Shown: positions 31,823 to 44,930 of the stretch, in pieces
How positions within the stretch are numbered: the stretch's first letter is position 1
How the letters are laid out: each line of letters opens with the position of its first letter
NCBI GenBank assembly: GCA_030272585.1
Contig: BSYQ01000009.1
Span: 4,464,001-4,528,000, forward strand
Direction of reading: 5' to 3'
DNA: 64,000 nt
Source: Bryopsis sp. KO-2023
Taxonomy: Eukaryota > Chlorophyta > Ulvophyceae > Bryopsidales > Bryopsidaceae
Translations under genes and position numbers: made by a program
Notes under the pieces: generated by a model
Database searches by the model: none
Seen by the model: only the letters and a program-made list of their open reading frames with translations
What the model was told of the DNA's origin: nothing

Positions 31823-32478
31823 GCTTGTTGGGGAATTTTGCAGACAGTCATATACAAATACATGCCATGTATGGTTGATGAGTTTTTTATGGTTTGAATC
31901 GAGGAAATAAGTTTTGGCATGGGATATTTGAGAAACATGTATTGATTGGACGTCACGTGGTTTTCAGCATTCAAAAAGGCAATAATATTTCTGAAACGAT
32001 ACGCTTGGATGTGCGTTCAGCGAGATATAAAGTCAGGTTACTTCTGAACGATGGACCGCTAATTTTGTAACGAAGATCGAGTGTCATCGAGAGGTTTGCA
32101 TTGAATTTGTGTGCAGCATAAGCCAACCAGTTCAACCTGGTCAGACACCCTGACTGGAATATGATCTTCCAGTTCCAACCTTGCACCACAGTAATGACAA
32201 CATGCTGTAACAAAAATGCTGGCCACGATGACAATACAATAAAACCCACAGCTTTGCACCAAAAACTTGTGGAAACAAAAAAAATCAAATTTAGAGTCGA
32301 TATGCTCAGGATATTACAAAGTGGCTTCCACTGTAAGGGAAAAAATGTGGAAGAATGTTGAAGGCACAGTATGTATGCAGTGAAATCGCAAATCTGAACT
32401 GCCCCTTCCATCGTCAGTTAACTACACCGTCAAGTCACCCGCCACTCCATCACCTCAAATCATTCATGGAGCGCAGCA
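31823..32478. promoter_or_regulatory. FAS1 3' UTR and NAGLU upstream region
   Basis: Spacer between two plus-strand genes. It contains GTCACGTGG at 31952-31960, the same G-box form as in the RPB2/MFAP1 promoter. No other element was recognised. Confidence 0.45.
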
Positions 32479-35400
32479 TTGCCTTGGTCACTTGACAACT
32501 CGACAGCGAGCATGCTTATCGCTTGCGACGCACCGAAGGATATTCGATCGACGCCACGCTCCCTCACTCGACGAACTTCATGCAAGAATGAACCACCAAA
32601 GGTCAGGTGCCCGAGCGCTGAGGTGCTTCAACCGACGAGACGTCTCCGATCGAGGCGTCAAAAGGCCATTTCGAAACAGAGAGTCGCTCCGAGGGAGATC
32701 TATCCGCCGCTGAGGCTCTCCACACCACGAGCATTCTCCATTGCGGGTCGAACGAGGGCGTTTCTGGTCGCGTGCTCGCTCCTGGCGTTGGCGTTTCGAA
32801 GTCCAGGGAGGGATATCTGGAAAAAGTCGGTGGGCATCTTCGGAAACTCGAAGCGTCGGGGCGCCGACGAGAAGGACTCCGAAACGAGCGATGCTTATCG
32901 AGGGATGTTCCCCGCGTTTCGCGGTCTAGAGAGAAGGAGCAGTCATATTGAGGTGTTTGGGGGTTACCAATCTCTGAATGGCGACTTTCGACCGACGACC
33001 CCGTCGTGGCTGAGGAGGTTCACGCGCTCGACGTGCGAAGACGATGGGATCGACAAGCAGGTCACGGCGGTGAAAGAGCTGATGCTGAGAAGGGTGCCTG
33101 AACTGGTCGGGAAAGTGGGGTTCAGCCGTAAGGTCCGCTGTAACGGAGACAGCGGCTGTTTCGAGGTGTGTAGTGGAGCGGTTGCTGGGGGAAAGCGCGT
33201 CACATACATACGCACGTGATTCGTCACGTGACAGGTTTCGCCAGCTTGTGCAATGTGAATTCCCTTTCCGAGAGCGTTTTGTGAATTGAAACTTTTTAGA
33301 AATTTAATTTGATTTTTTTTCCTCATTTTCTCTTTTTGAGGAGATTCCATGTGGACTCAATCTGATATCCATTTTGTTTTTTTAAACAACGAATAAATAT
33401 AAGCAAATACAAGTTCGCATTTTTCAAGTCCATTGTCAGTTAATTTTTTCTTTTTCAAATTGGTGGAATTTTTTTTGCTTTCCTGCAGATGACCATCGAA
33501 AAGGACATTTTATGCATTCGAGGTGTGTAACTTTTGGAGAGAGAGCGAAAAATACATCCCAACCAAGAAAAATAGTTTTCAAATTTTTTTCGGCCAGGAA
33601 ACCTGCGATCAACTGGTGGTTCGAAGAAATCCTCCATTCATGCATGCAATCAAAAGACTAGTATACTTTCTTCCTTTCCTTTTTCTGTTTTTTTTTTCCT
33701 TCTCTTTTTTGGAAAGTTCAAACAGAAATTGTTCAATTTTTTTGCACTATATGTCTCTATATATAGATTGTGTCTTGGCATGAATTTGACATGGCATGAC
33801 AGGCAGCAGTGGAGTGGAGCTGGCGAGCGGATTGCATTGGTTTTTGAAAAATGAGTGCAATGGATTGATTACGTGGGACAAAACTGGAGGAAAGCAATTG
33901 AATGGTGTGTCTTTCATTTCTTTCGATCAATACTTCCCCGCTCGGAAAAAAATGCACCTTATTTTTCTATTCAAAATCTGTTGCTTTGAGGTAGAAGGCC
34001 TTGTGCAGTGAGCGGGCTGCACCCCATTTTTTTTTCTTCTAAACTTGAGTTGAAAAAAAAAAAAAAGCTGTATTGGTCCGTTATGCAGGTCGATGTCTGG
34101 ATGCGCACCACATGGAAGTGGTACGTTCGAAACCCCCCATGCACCATGACAGACAAACTCCGTTGAGTTACTATCAAAACGTCGTTACTTCCAGCTATTC
34201 GATGGCATTTTGGGACTGGAAAAGGTGGGGGTTGATTTCTGCTCTTTTTTCCTTCCTCTCTTTTATTTCATGTAAAATTTTTGGATCAGGCCTGATTCAT
34301 GCTCTTTCAAACTTCCCTCTTAATGCAACCTGGTTTTCAATACTTCTTTTGGATATTGACAGAACCCCCCTTGTAGATTTTCAGTCTTTCTGTTATGAAT
34401 GCATGGTGAGTTTTATTTGCCTCCCCCCCCCCCAAAAAAAAAAAAAGTAAATAAAAAAGGGAAAAGATGATTTATTTAAACCGTTACAAGTCAAGTGTGG
34501 ATTAGGATTAGTAATTATAATTAGTTTTGATGTTGTTTTCTATTCGTAATTTCAAAAAAGTGGAAAAAAAAAGAAAAGAATTGCTGACAGGTGGGAAGCA
34601 GAACTTGATTGGATGGCGCTCCATGGGGTCAATTTGGCATTGGCGTTGTCTGGGCAGGAATTCATTTGGGTCAAAGTTTTTGAAGAAATGGTAGGTAGTC
34701 AGCACTTTTTGAGGTGAAAAAAAAAAAATCTGTTCATATGGCAATTCCACCCTTGCTCTCCTTGTTTAAAACAAAAAAAAACCCTGTCCTAAAAAACTTT
34801 GGCATAAAATTATTTCTTTGACTTGACGGCAAGAGAAGGATTGTTTTTTTGGAAGTGATGTGGGGGCATTTGCATTAGGTTTGAATCAGAATCGAAACGA
34901 ATTTTACATATCTTCCATAGGACTTTTTATTTTCGAAAGGATTTTTCTTTCTCTCGGTGTTTTTTGTGGAACATTTATGTATAAAAAGAGATTTTTGTTT
35001 TTTCTAGGGTTTGGACAGAGATGATCTTTCTGATTTTTTTGCTGGACCTGCGTTTCTTTCTTGGGGAAGGATGGGGAATATTCAAGGTTACATGGGGCCG
35101 CTTCCAAGAAGCTATATCGACGGCCAAGCAGGTAATCATTCCAAAAAATTCCAAAAAATAGAAAATAAGATCGTGATTCGGAGCTGCATTCAGCAATGCT
35201 TTTCAGTGGAAGAAATATCAGCTGTGGATGCCCCCCCTAAACAAAAAAATTAAAGATTGATTGAAAAAAAACGGATCCAGTGTTTTTGAAAATCATTTTT
35301 GAGTTTTTTTTTGGGGGGGGGGGGAATCTCCACAATGGAGATGGGCATTGCTTGGGTTTCTGGCCTCTATGAAATAAAAATTAGAAAAATAAAAATAAAA

Positions 35401-38400
35401 ATAGAATTATCCATGAAATCATGCACATTGATTATCGATTCGATTGCTTTTGTCTGCATTTTAAATTTTCTCTAAATTTTTTTGAATTTTTTGTTTTCTT
35501 TGGTAAAACCATCCAGCTCTGCAAAGGAAAATCGTGAACAGAATGCGTGTGTTTGGAATCACCCCCGTTTTTCCTGGCTTTGCTGGTTTTTTGCCGAGAA
35601 AATTCTTGGAGCTGTATCCGGCGGCACAAGTGGTGAAATCGAAAAATTGGTGCAATTTTCCGGAGCACTTTTCGTGCGTCTTCTTGCTGGATCCCCATGA
35701 TTCTCTATTCGAGAAAATAGGTGTGGCTTTCTAGGGGAACAGATGCAAAAAAAAGAAAAAAAGAAATATGTTTCTTTTGGATGGTTTGGTTTCTATTCCA
35801 AGGAGAAAAATCTCACAGCAAGAATCAATGGAAAATGCAGCTTTTCCATCAACACAACTATCAAATAGTGATTTTTACAAATATGTAAAAAAAAACTGTC
35901 GATTTTGTCGCTTTGCATGAAAAAAACTCAGCATTTGACCATTCTCGTTTCGTTATTCATTTTCTTTTTCCCATTGACGATGAGGATCTCAATGTACCCC
36001 CCCCCCCCCTGCAAATGACTGACATGAGAGTGACTGTTTCCATTCTTTTCTTTATCTGTTGTTGCTGTTGTTTTTTGCAAAACGGTTTTTTCATGAATAT
36101 TTTTTTTCTTTTTTTTTTCCTATGTTCATGCCAGGTACCATGTTTGTAGAAAAAATGCGGTTTGAATTTGGGCATGATAAAGTGGGTTACTATGCTGTCG
36201 ACACCTTCAACGAAATGGAGCCCACGAGATCCGATCCAGCCTACCTCCAAGTAACAAAATGCATCATAAATTTGATAATTGATAATTAATTTATAGTGAT
36301 TACTACATATTGTAACTTGGAAAGAGACGTGCTGGAAGTCAATGCCATACACCAATGGCAGTGAAAAAAAAATGATTTGCCAGAAGGGGGTATCTGTTTT
36401 CTTCCATTTCATTGAAGCTCAAATTGGTTTTTTGGGGGAAAAAAAGCTTTTTTTTTTTTTTTTTGGTAACCCCCAAAAAGAATCTCAGTTTCTTTCTTCT
36501 CCAAGCAAAGTTCTAAATAATATATTTTTTTCTCAATTTCGGAAGAACTCAATAAACGCTTACAAGAATAACCATCCGTTTCTTTATTTTTATCAAACGT
36601 GTTGCCTGTCGACAATGCAAAACGTGAGTGCTGCAATGACTAATCATGGCCGACTGTATTGTCTCGGACTTGATTATTTATTTGTTTTCTCAGAGCACTT
36701 CCACGGCTGTGTTTAATGCCCTTCAAAAAGGGGATTCGAGTGCTGTGTGGTTGATGCAAGCCTGGCTTTTTTACAGCGATCGGCAATTTTGGAATCCCCC
36801 GCAAATTCAGGTTTGAACCAAACAAATTCAGAAAAGTCAGACACAGGTTCACAGTTTTTGTGTCAGTCATGTCATTCTGCACATATGCATCTGCATTTTT
36901 TTTTTTTCATTCCTGAATACCCTGAATATTTCTTTCTTTTAAGAACGCAGCAAAGGGGTTTGAAAGGGGCATCCATGTTTTAGTTTAAACTTTTTTTTTT
37001 CACCGTTAGGTCTAATAAATTCATTTGTTTTTAATTTGTTTATTTTTGTCCAGGGAGTATTGAAGGGAGTTCCACAAGGGCACTTACTGTTGCTGGATTT
37101 ATTTGCGGAGCAATATCCGCAATGGAAATCCACGAATTCTTTTTACGGGAGGCCGTTCATATGGTGCATGCTGCACAATTTTGGCGGAAATCACGACATG
37201 CATGGCCCAGCACCTCAAGTTGCTCAGGTGCTTTTTTTTCTGTTTATCAAAAGAAATAATAAAAATAAAATAAAATAAAAAATAAAATAGTAACACTTTT
37301 CTGTTTCTTAATATAAACACAGCAATCCCTATATGTAATGTGTTTTTCAGTTAAGACAAGTTTGGCTGAATCACTAGTCTACCTGAGCAACTTTTTGTGG
37401 AAATTTTCTAAACAACTTGTTCCAAAGTGGCACCATGATGTCAAATAATTATATATAGTAATATATATTTTTTTATTCTTTTTTAATTTGCGTTTTGTGT
37501 GTGAGTGTGTGAGCTTCGATGAAACTTCACCTAATAATTCAAACTTAAAAAAAAAACAAAAAACACCTTGTTCCCCCCCACACCCTCAAATCAAATCGTA
37601 GTATCCTGCAAAAGTGTCGATTATATATTGCAGCTAATGAAAATTAATTCGAAAATCAGAAATTTGAATTCCCAAAAGCACGTTTTGAAGAATAAAAACT
37701 CGAAAAAAAGATCTTGTTCTCAAATTATTAGTAATCAATGAAGAAGAGCACGAAAGATGAATCGACCAATTGGTGATTAAATATATAAATAAAAATATAT
37801 AGTCATTTTTTTATTTTATTTTTTTTGTGCATGCAGGGCCCACCAGATGCCATTGCTTCGGATTCAAGTATTGTTGGGGTTGGAATGACACCCGAGGGTT
37901 TAGAGCATAATCCTGTAATGTTTGAGCTCATGAGCGAAATGGCATTCAGGTAGAGCAAACCACCGAAAAATTAAAAAAGAAAAAAGGACAGAATGAATAG
38001 TTTAATTTGATTTAATCAAGTTCAAGAACTGTTCGAGTAACTTGACAACAAATGATAAACCAAAAAAAAAGTAATATTGATTTAAGAGTGAATTGGGTGA
38101 ATTGGGAAAAAGTGAAACGCATTTCTGAAAGAATCTCGGGAAGTGTTGTTAATGGCGTCATATTGTCATTCCTAGAAAACAAAAAAAAACTGCAACGTTG
38201 CATAGAGTTGCATAGTTTTACCTTATTAAAAAACGAACCTACTCTCCGAATTTTTTTTTCTTTTCTTTTTCTGGGGGTAGGGAGGCGGGGTTTATCAAAA
38301 ATTCTGATAATTGTTGTTACATTTTTTGTGCACAGGGAAAAGGCACCGGATTTGGAGAGTTGGTTTCGACAATACTCTGTGCAGCGCTACGGAGGTTTGA

Positions 38401-40978
38401 AATGCCCAAATTCTAGTGCAGCATGGGAGGTATACTATTTTTTTTTCCTAGTGGATTTCAGAATGAGATACTGCTTGCACCTTTAATTATCCACAGACAG
38501 CAGAATTATTTAAAAAAAAACAAAAACAAAAAAAAACATTCAAGACACGAGATAGAATTGTGCAACGCATTTGAATTTTTTTTGGGGGGAAGGAATCTGC
38601 TACTTCAAATTGCTATGCTTGTTTCGATTTATAATGGGTTGTTGAACCCAAAAAAAGGATATTGCAGATCAACACACGACTATCTCCACCAACTCCAGTA
38701 TGCCCATGAATTAATTTCAGTGTTTATTCACATATATTTTTTCATTCTTTTCATTTCTCATTGTATTCATTGCACTTTCTTAATTAATTAAACAAAATTT
38801 GTGTGCGTGTGTGTGAAAACAGGCATTGAGAAACAGTGTTTATGGAGAGTCTCCGAATCGTCATGAGACTGTCATGGATATTCCAGTTTCGAGGCCAGGC
38901 CTGGAACCCAGGGAGGTGTTTTGGGGGCTAAAAGCACAAATGTGGTATGATCATGAACAGGTAGAGAAAATTCAATATTTTCTCCATGGGAAAAAAAACT
39001 AAAACTAAAAATATATATTTGATTCGATTCTATGGCACCCCTTTAATCCCCTTCAAAACTCTGAGAAACGAACTTTAAATTTGATGGATATGGAACAAAT
39101 GTTCATTCTTCTTATTTTTTTTTCCCATGTTGGTTGTGGATGTTTCCACAGGGGCGGGCGGGGGAAGGCAAAAAAGAAAAAAATTATGAAGAAATACATT
39201 TGCAGAAATAGCGCTGTTGAAAAAATGTTCCATCGTGGAATCTTAAATTCTTAAATTTTCTTGATGTGGCATGATCTTCCTTTTTCTGGGTCTGTTTTTG
39301 TTTTTTTTTGAAACCAGTGAAAGCATTATGTTTCCCAACCCAGTGTTCAGAAGAGAGAGATGGGTTTTCTGAAGAATTAGTCATTTGTGTTTTTTTAATA
39401 ATTTATTTAGGTGGTTGATGCGTGGGGCTACCTTTTAGACTGCGGGGATGCACTCGGACAGTCCAGTGCTTTCCAGTATGATCTAGTGGATGTCGGCCGA
39501 CAGGTGATGACTAATATATACAGTCAGAAAAGCAACCCCGAATTCTTCCATTCCAAATCAAACAGCTGAAAAAAAAAGGCTCGAAATTAGCACTCATTGC
39601 AGCATAAAAAAGTGATTCACTATTGTTATTCTGGCTTGATTTCTTTTCTTTTCTTTTTTTCTTTTTTTTTTGGAACCTGATGCAGTGTTACTAAAATAAT
39701 CTCCGAGGCATTTTGAAATTAGTCATACTTTTTTCCCCCCATTGAACTGACCAATTTTGCCAGCACCACAGATATCGCGGTGATATAGCCTTTACGGCTG
39801 AAACCCGATACTGTGAAATTCTGATTACAAACAAACAAAAACCACAGATGCAAAAAAGACATGACCATTTTCTGAAACCGTGCGGATTGGGTTTAGTAGG
39901 TGTTGAGCAAACTGGGGACGAAATATTGGCATTCAGTCACCGCCGCTTATCGCCAGAAAGACAAGAACCAACTGGAGGTATTTGTTTTCAGAAAATTTAT
40001 TCGCATGCCAGTAAATTTCGTCAAGCTGCCAGTATCCTTATCATATTTGGTTCAGGAGATGACTCATGTCTGTCCAAATTTTTGCATCTGGAATTACCGC
40101 TGTCCATTTTTGACTGAAGGATTCCCTCAACCTTTCAGTTTCCTGTTTCGACCATGAAGAAATCTTTGACTGATTTTTTTGTTGTCAAATTGTTTATTGT
40201 GAAAATAGATCGCTGGAACTGCTCTCCTTGGACTGTTGAGCGATATGGACAGGTTGCTGTCGACTCATGTTGGGTTTTTGCTGGGGCCCTGGCTGGAGTC
40301 TTCCAAAAGCTGGGCGAAAAATGACCAAGAAAAAATCTCGATGGAGAGAAACGCAAGAATGCAGATCACTCTGTGGGGAATCAGCCCTAGTGGCGACACT
40401 GACCTCAGCGATTATGCGAACAAACAATGGGGCGGTTTGATGAGCTCGTTTTATCGGGAACGGTGTGTTATTGTAATTAAATATATGTATATATATGTGA
40501 TTGCTTGCCATCCCTACTGGGTTGGGGATGCAAAATAAGAAAAAGAAAATGACAGGAAAAGAGAATGTTATGTTAAGTTTTTCAAGTGTGGGATTTGACT
40601 ACAGGAAAAAAAACCGAAAAAATATATATAAAAAAATTCGATGTCAGAACAAAAATAGACTGGTAGTTGCTACCTTGATTTTATTTTCATTTATTTGGGT
40701 GAGTGTTATACCTTGATTTTATTTTTATACCTTTGGGTGAGAGAGTGTGTGTGTGTGTTTGCTCTAGATGGAGAATGTGGTTGGTCAGACTGATGAAAGA
40801 CTTGACTGAAAATCGTGATTACGATAAACAGCAATGGACTTCGGAGGCTGTGAGTTTCACCATACATTGGACACAGCAAACGGAGGCATTTCCAACAGAG
40901 CCCTCCGGGGATTTGCTGCAAATTTCCAAAGAGCTTTTTGGAAAATACAGCGCTTATGCCAGAATTGCTGATGCATGA
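32479..40978 (+). CDS. NAGLU: Alpha-N-acetylglucosaminidase (NAGLU, GH89)
   Basis: Glycosidase removing terminal alpha-N-acetylglucosamine, lysosomal in animals and vacuolar/apoplastic in plants. Seventeen exons in phase: 32479-33165, 33489-33522, 33803-33904, 34089-34224, 34591-34690, 35008-35131, 35517-35720, 36135-36250, 36694-36810, 37054-37227, 37837-37949, 38336-38429, 38823-38960, 39411-39503, 39900-39977, 40209-40462, 40768-40978; 924 residues (human 743, plants about 800). Motifs: [74 protein letters not shown] and [12 protein letters not shown] (the last two hold the presumed catalytic glutamates), [24 protein letters not shown]. The N-terminus is soft: about 90 basic residues precede a short hydrophobic stretch ([13 protein letters not shown]), so the true start may lie elsewhere. 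Downstream of residue 230 the match is unmistakable. Confidence 0.94.
33223..33232. promoter_or_regulatory. GTCACGTGAC palindrome in NAGLU intron 1
   Basis: Perfect 10-bp palindrome 58 bp after exon 1. The sequence equals the core of the animal CLEAR element that TFEB-type bHLH proteins use on lysosomal genes, and it contains the plant G-box CACGTG. Whether anything binds here is unknown. Confidence 0.4.
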
Positions 40979-41539
40979 AGACAGACATGAGGATGTGAAT
41001 TAATTGGTGCCCCCCTTTTCTTTTCATGCAAAACTGGAAAAAAATAAAAGTAGCTGGAATTGCTTTGGTTGATTTTTGTCTGTATTAGAATCCGGTTCAA
41101 GAATTTCTTATTATTAGATAGAAAACAAAAACATGTTGAGGATAATACTGTTTTCTTCTTTTTTTTTTTTTTTGAATCTTTTTCTGTTTTTATTTTTGTA
41201 ATTTAGCCTGTTACAAAAGAAAACCAGAAAGAAGGGGAAAAAAATTCCCTTGCGAAAAAAAGTGCGTCAAAGATTGTGTAAAAAAGATTAAAAAAAAACA
41301 ATGCACATCTTGTCCAATCATCCAAAACGAAAAACGCTCCTCGTCCCATTTCAAGAGAAATCTGAGACCTTGCAGAAAAAAAAAATTATTGCTTCTTCAG
41401 TTATCGCTTTTTGGCTCCAAAAAGAGTCTCTGAAATCAACACCCTCTAAGTTTCATTTTAATTTCAGCTGGTAATGAAATAATCATACTATCCATTAATT
41501 AAAACCTATTAATTAAAGGTCACCCCCACAAAACATAAC
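40979..41539. other. Intergenic, NAGLU 3' end to repeat copy B
   Basis: AT-rich spacer with the NAGLU 3' UTR. Nothing else recognised. Confidence 0.5.
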
Positions 41540-42095
41540 ATTGCGTAGCATGAATTGCACAGCACGGAGATACCCCACGTCAGCGACGGCAGCCGTCGAC
41601 CGGATAAGAAAAAAAAAACCTTTATAATCGCAGTATCCACGCAAAAAACTTCTCGTCGAGACTCCGGCCGTAGCATCGTGCGATTTGCTGTTGTGGTATA
41701 TTTCACGGAAAAGGGGGGAATCAATTCTCTCGGCTCACGAACGGATCATACCTAAAATCCTTTGAACAAATCCAAACGCTTGTTATTGCGGCTTTTTGCG
41801 CAATCCCAGGAACAATTCATTGCTCGGAAAGTCTCCGGCGGCCGAAAAATAAATTCAAGTTTTTGGTTGCACCACCACGTTGTCTTTCCAAGTATCCAAT
41901 TGGTTCTTCACCAACAAAGTTATGAGTCTTGAGTCGTTGGTTGGTTGTTGGTTTTGCACTGTTTATTGGTATAAGTTCGTTTTTGCTGCTTGTCAAGTGT
42001 TTGGTGGTGAGGGTGATAAACGTGGGCACTCGTGAAGTTTTTTCTGCGTTTGATTAGGGTGTTTGGTTGGCTGTGCGTGAGGTGTTTTTATGATG

Positions 42096-42830
42096 GAGGT
42101 GGGCTGTTGTGGTGATTATTTTGGTGGTCGATTGGGGTGTTTGGTTGGCTGTGGGTGAGATGTTTTTATGATGGAGGTGGGCTGTTGTGGTGATTTCTTG
42201 GTGGTCGATTGGGGTGTTTGGTTGGCTGTGGGTGAGGTGTTTTTATGATGGAGGTGGGCTGTTGTGGTGATTATTTTGGTGGTCGATTGGGGTGTTTGGT
42301 TGGCTGTGGGTGAGGTGTTTTTATGATGGAGGTGGGCTGTTGTGGTGATTATTTTGGTGGTCGATTGGGGTGTTTGGTTGGCTGTGGGTGAGGTGTTTTT
42401 ATGATGGAGGTGGGCTGTTGTGGTGATTATTTTGGTGGTCGATTGGGGTGTTTGGTTGGCTGTGGGAGAGGTGTTTTTATGATGGAGGTGGGCTGTTGTG
42501 ATTATTTTGGTGGTCGATTGGGGTGTTTGGTTGGCTGTGGGAGAGGTGTTTTTTATGATGGAGGTGGGCTGTTGTGGTGATTATTTTGGTGGTCGATTGG
42601 GGTGTTTGGTTGGCTGTGGGAGAGGTGTTTTTTTGATGGAGGTGGGGTGTTGTGGTGATTATTTTGGTGGTCGATTGGGGTGTTTGGTTGGCTGTGGCAG
42701 AGGTGTTTTTATGATGGAGGTGGGCTGTTGTGGTGATTATTTTGGTGGTCGATTGGGGTGTTTGGTTGGCTGTGGGAGAGGTGTTTTTTATGATGGAGGT
42801 GGGCTGTTGTGGTGATTATTTTGGTGTGGG
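42096..42830 (+). repeat. 78-bp minisatellite inside copy B
   Basis: About nine tandem units of a GGAGGTGGGCTGTTGTGGTG-containing 78-bp motif, with small length changes in some units (for example one lacks GTG before ATTATTTTGG). Confidence 0.9.
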
Positions 42831-42962
42831 TTGGATGAGTTTCTGATTGGATGGTCTGTTCAATCTGGGTTGTGGGATCTAGTGGTTGATTGTGATCGGA
42901 TAAGTTGAATGTCTGTTGCAGGTGGTTGGTTTCAAGGTTCGTTTGTTTTGAGCTGCGAGTTG

Positions 42963-43096
42963 AACCGGTGGTGGCTTTGTTGTGTTCTGTGTGTGAATAT
43001 CGTCCAAGCATATGTTCGTTGGTTTATTCAACCGGTGGTGGCTTTGTTGTGTTCTGTGTGTGAATATCGTCCAAGCATATGTTCGTTGATTTATTC
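42963..43096. repeat. 67-bp direct duplication in copy B
   Basis: Two adjacent units starting AACCGGTGGTGGCTTTGTTG at 42963 and 43030. Copy A has a single unit, so the duplication arose after the copies separated. Confidence 0.85.
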
Positions 43097-43384
43097 AAGT
43101 AAGGTTTGGTTTCCGTCTTCTTCATCTTGCCCGGATAGTTCTGGTTTTTGCTTGCAAGCAAGGCTGAGTTTTTTCCTTCGTTCTTTTATCGCTTTTGTTT
43201 CAAGTAAAGATGGGTTGTTATCCTTTCCCCAAAAAAATTGCAGATCTTTTTGATAATGTCCCTTTCAAGCATCTCTCATATTTTATCTACGAGTTCAGTT
43301 TCCGGCGATGTTTTCTCCTTCATTAATCAACGTTTTTTTTGTATAACCAGTTGTTTGTAATGAAATTTGTTAGTGTAACCAAGG

Positions 43385-44060
43385 AGGACTTTAATTCTAT
43401 CTTCATTTTTTTTTTTTGCGTTCAACTATCTCTTCTCACTTTTGATTAATCGAACATCTGAAAACAAAAACAGAACCCACATTATACACTCGTTCCCATC
43501 CAAGAAATTGTGATATTGTCAAAGTTCAAAAGAGAAATAACGCAAATCTAGTCCATTGAATTATTCACTTATTCAATTTGAATATCATCATGGTGTTCAT
43601 GTTGTGGTCCCAACTTGTGGAAGCTATTCCGCATCCGGTCTTGTTTCCTCTTTTTTTTTTTTTGCATCAGGTCCGGGACGTTTCTGAAGGGTAGAGTACG
43701 TCTTGCGAGAAAACCAACGGCCATCTCAAGTGAAAAAAAAAAACTTTGGGGGCTTGCACGTTTTTTGAAGAAAAAGTTTTTGGACAATGTTCTGTCTTGT
43801 GGGGTTCAGAAGAGGGGAATAAAGAAGTTTGGTGTATTATATACTGAACTTAAGGGCTCGGTCTGTTGCAATAGTTTATTGTAGGTTTTTTTCTGAAAGG
43901 TTGTTTCGTGAGCTTTTCTTTTTTGTAAAAATTTTGTTGGACACGCGTCTTTTCTTTTTTGCCTTCTTTCTAACTATTTTCAGATGTAGTTTCATTAAAA
44001 ATAATAAAAAAAAACCCGAAAAAACATTCCCCCCTCCAAACATAGAAAAAACAACATAAC
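43385..44060. other. Intergenic AT-rich DNA
   Basis: No exon, RNA gene or repeat recognised between copy B and the foldback element. Confidence 0.5.
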
Positions 44061-44062
44061 TA

Positions 44063-44928
44063 CTTGCTCCGTCCGTGAATAACTGTCAACTTATGTTTGG
44101 GTTACAGTTCATGAGTGAGACGTCTAATTGATGTGAAATTTTGTGGGCAGCATCTCTGATACACGTAGATAAAGCCCACAAAATTCTAGATTCATTGGTG
44201 TACAGGCTGCGATGCAGTGACTCCGAAACCAGAAACGAAGCAAAACCCCCATTTTCACTTCGACGACTTTTATTTTTTGCATACCAAATTAGCCCAAAAC
44301 TGTAAGATACTGTTATCAAGCAACAATATGCACTTCTTATAGTGTATCCCCAAAATTTGCTCTGAAAATTCCACCTGGCCTCTCATGTAATGGGCTTGGC
44401 ATTTCGTATCAAAGTCCCATTTTCTAGGCAGCTTGGTGACTTCCGCTCCTATTTTCGAGCGAACTGGCGCGAAAAGGTATCTTGAGTTCCGTTTCCGACG
44501 TTTGCGAGGTCGAGGTGGAGTTCGCGCATTGCGCTGCTATTTTCGGTTTCAGAGGTCGACTTTCCCTCGGTTTTATAGTCGTCACGATTAATGAGCGACG
44601 ACATCATGCTTTACTCACTGGTTCAATTGCGACGAAATTTTTTGAGCTCGCCACAGAACATCTAAAGAATGTGTTCACAAAAGTTTGTGGCAAACAATGA
44701 ACGTTTGACGTGTCAAAACGTTCACAGGAAGGTGAAAATGGGGGTTTTGCTTCGTTTCTGGTTTCGGAGCCACTGCATCGCAGCCTCTAAACCAATGGAT
44801 CTGAAATTTTGTGGGCTTCATCTACGTGTATCAGAGATGCTGCCCACAAAATTTCACATCAATTGGACGTTTCACGCGTGAACTGTTACCCCAAACTAAA
44901 GTGGACAGTTATTCCCGGACGGAGTAAG
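44063..44928. mobile_element. Stowaway/mariner-like foldback element
   Basis: An 866-bp element whose ends are inverted repeats: left CTTGCTCCGTCCGTGAATAA, right the complement of the CTTACTCCGTCCGGGAATAA form. It is flanked by TA on both sides (44061-44062, 44929-44930), the target site of the Tc1/mariner superfamily. The arms extend well over 150 bp (44063-about 44270 against about 44725-44928) with scattered mismatches. The ends resemble plant Stowaway MITEs (CTCCCTCCGT...). The unique centre, about 44340-44730, has no transposase, so the element is non-autonomous. Confidence 0.85.
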
Positions 44929-44930
44929 TA

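Larger units (their letters stand above)
41540..43384 (+). mobile_element. Dispersed repeat family, copy B
   Basis: Full-length, opposite in orientation to copy A. It runs from GTAGCATGAATTGCACAGCA through the CGACGGC-A-GCCGTCG palindrome near 41585-41600, the conserved segment antisense to a 71-codon ORF (41817-42029), the minisatellite, and a tail ending in AACCAAGG at 43377-43384, where similarity to copy A ends. The tail contains a 67-bp direct duplication absent from copy A. Confidence 0.75.

Noticed and set aside
44482-44881. Two 70-codon frames inside the foldback element
   Set aside because: No transposase motif; one frame crosses into the inverted arm, so both are probably chance.
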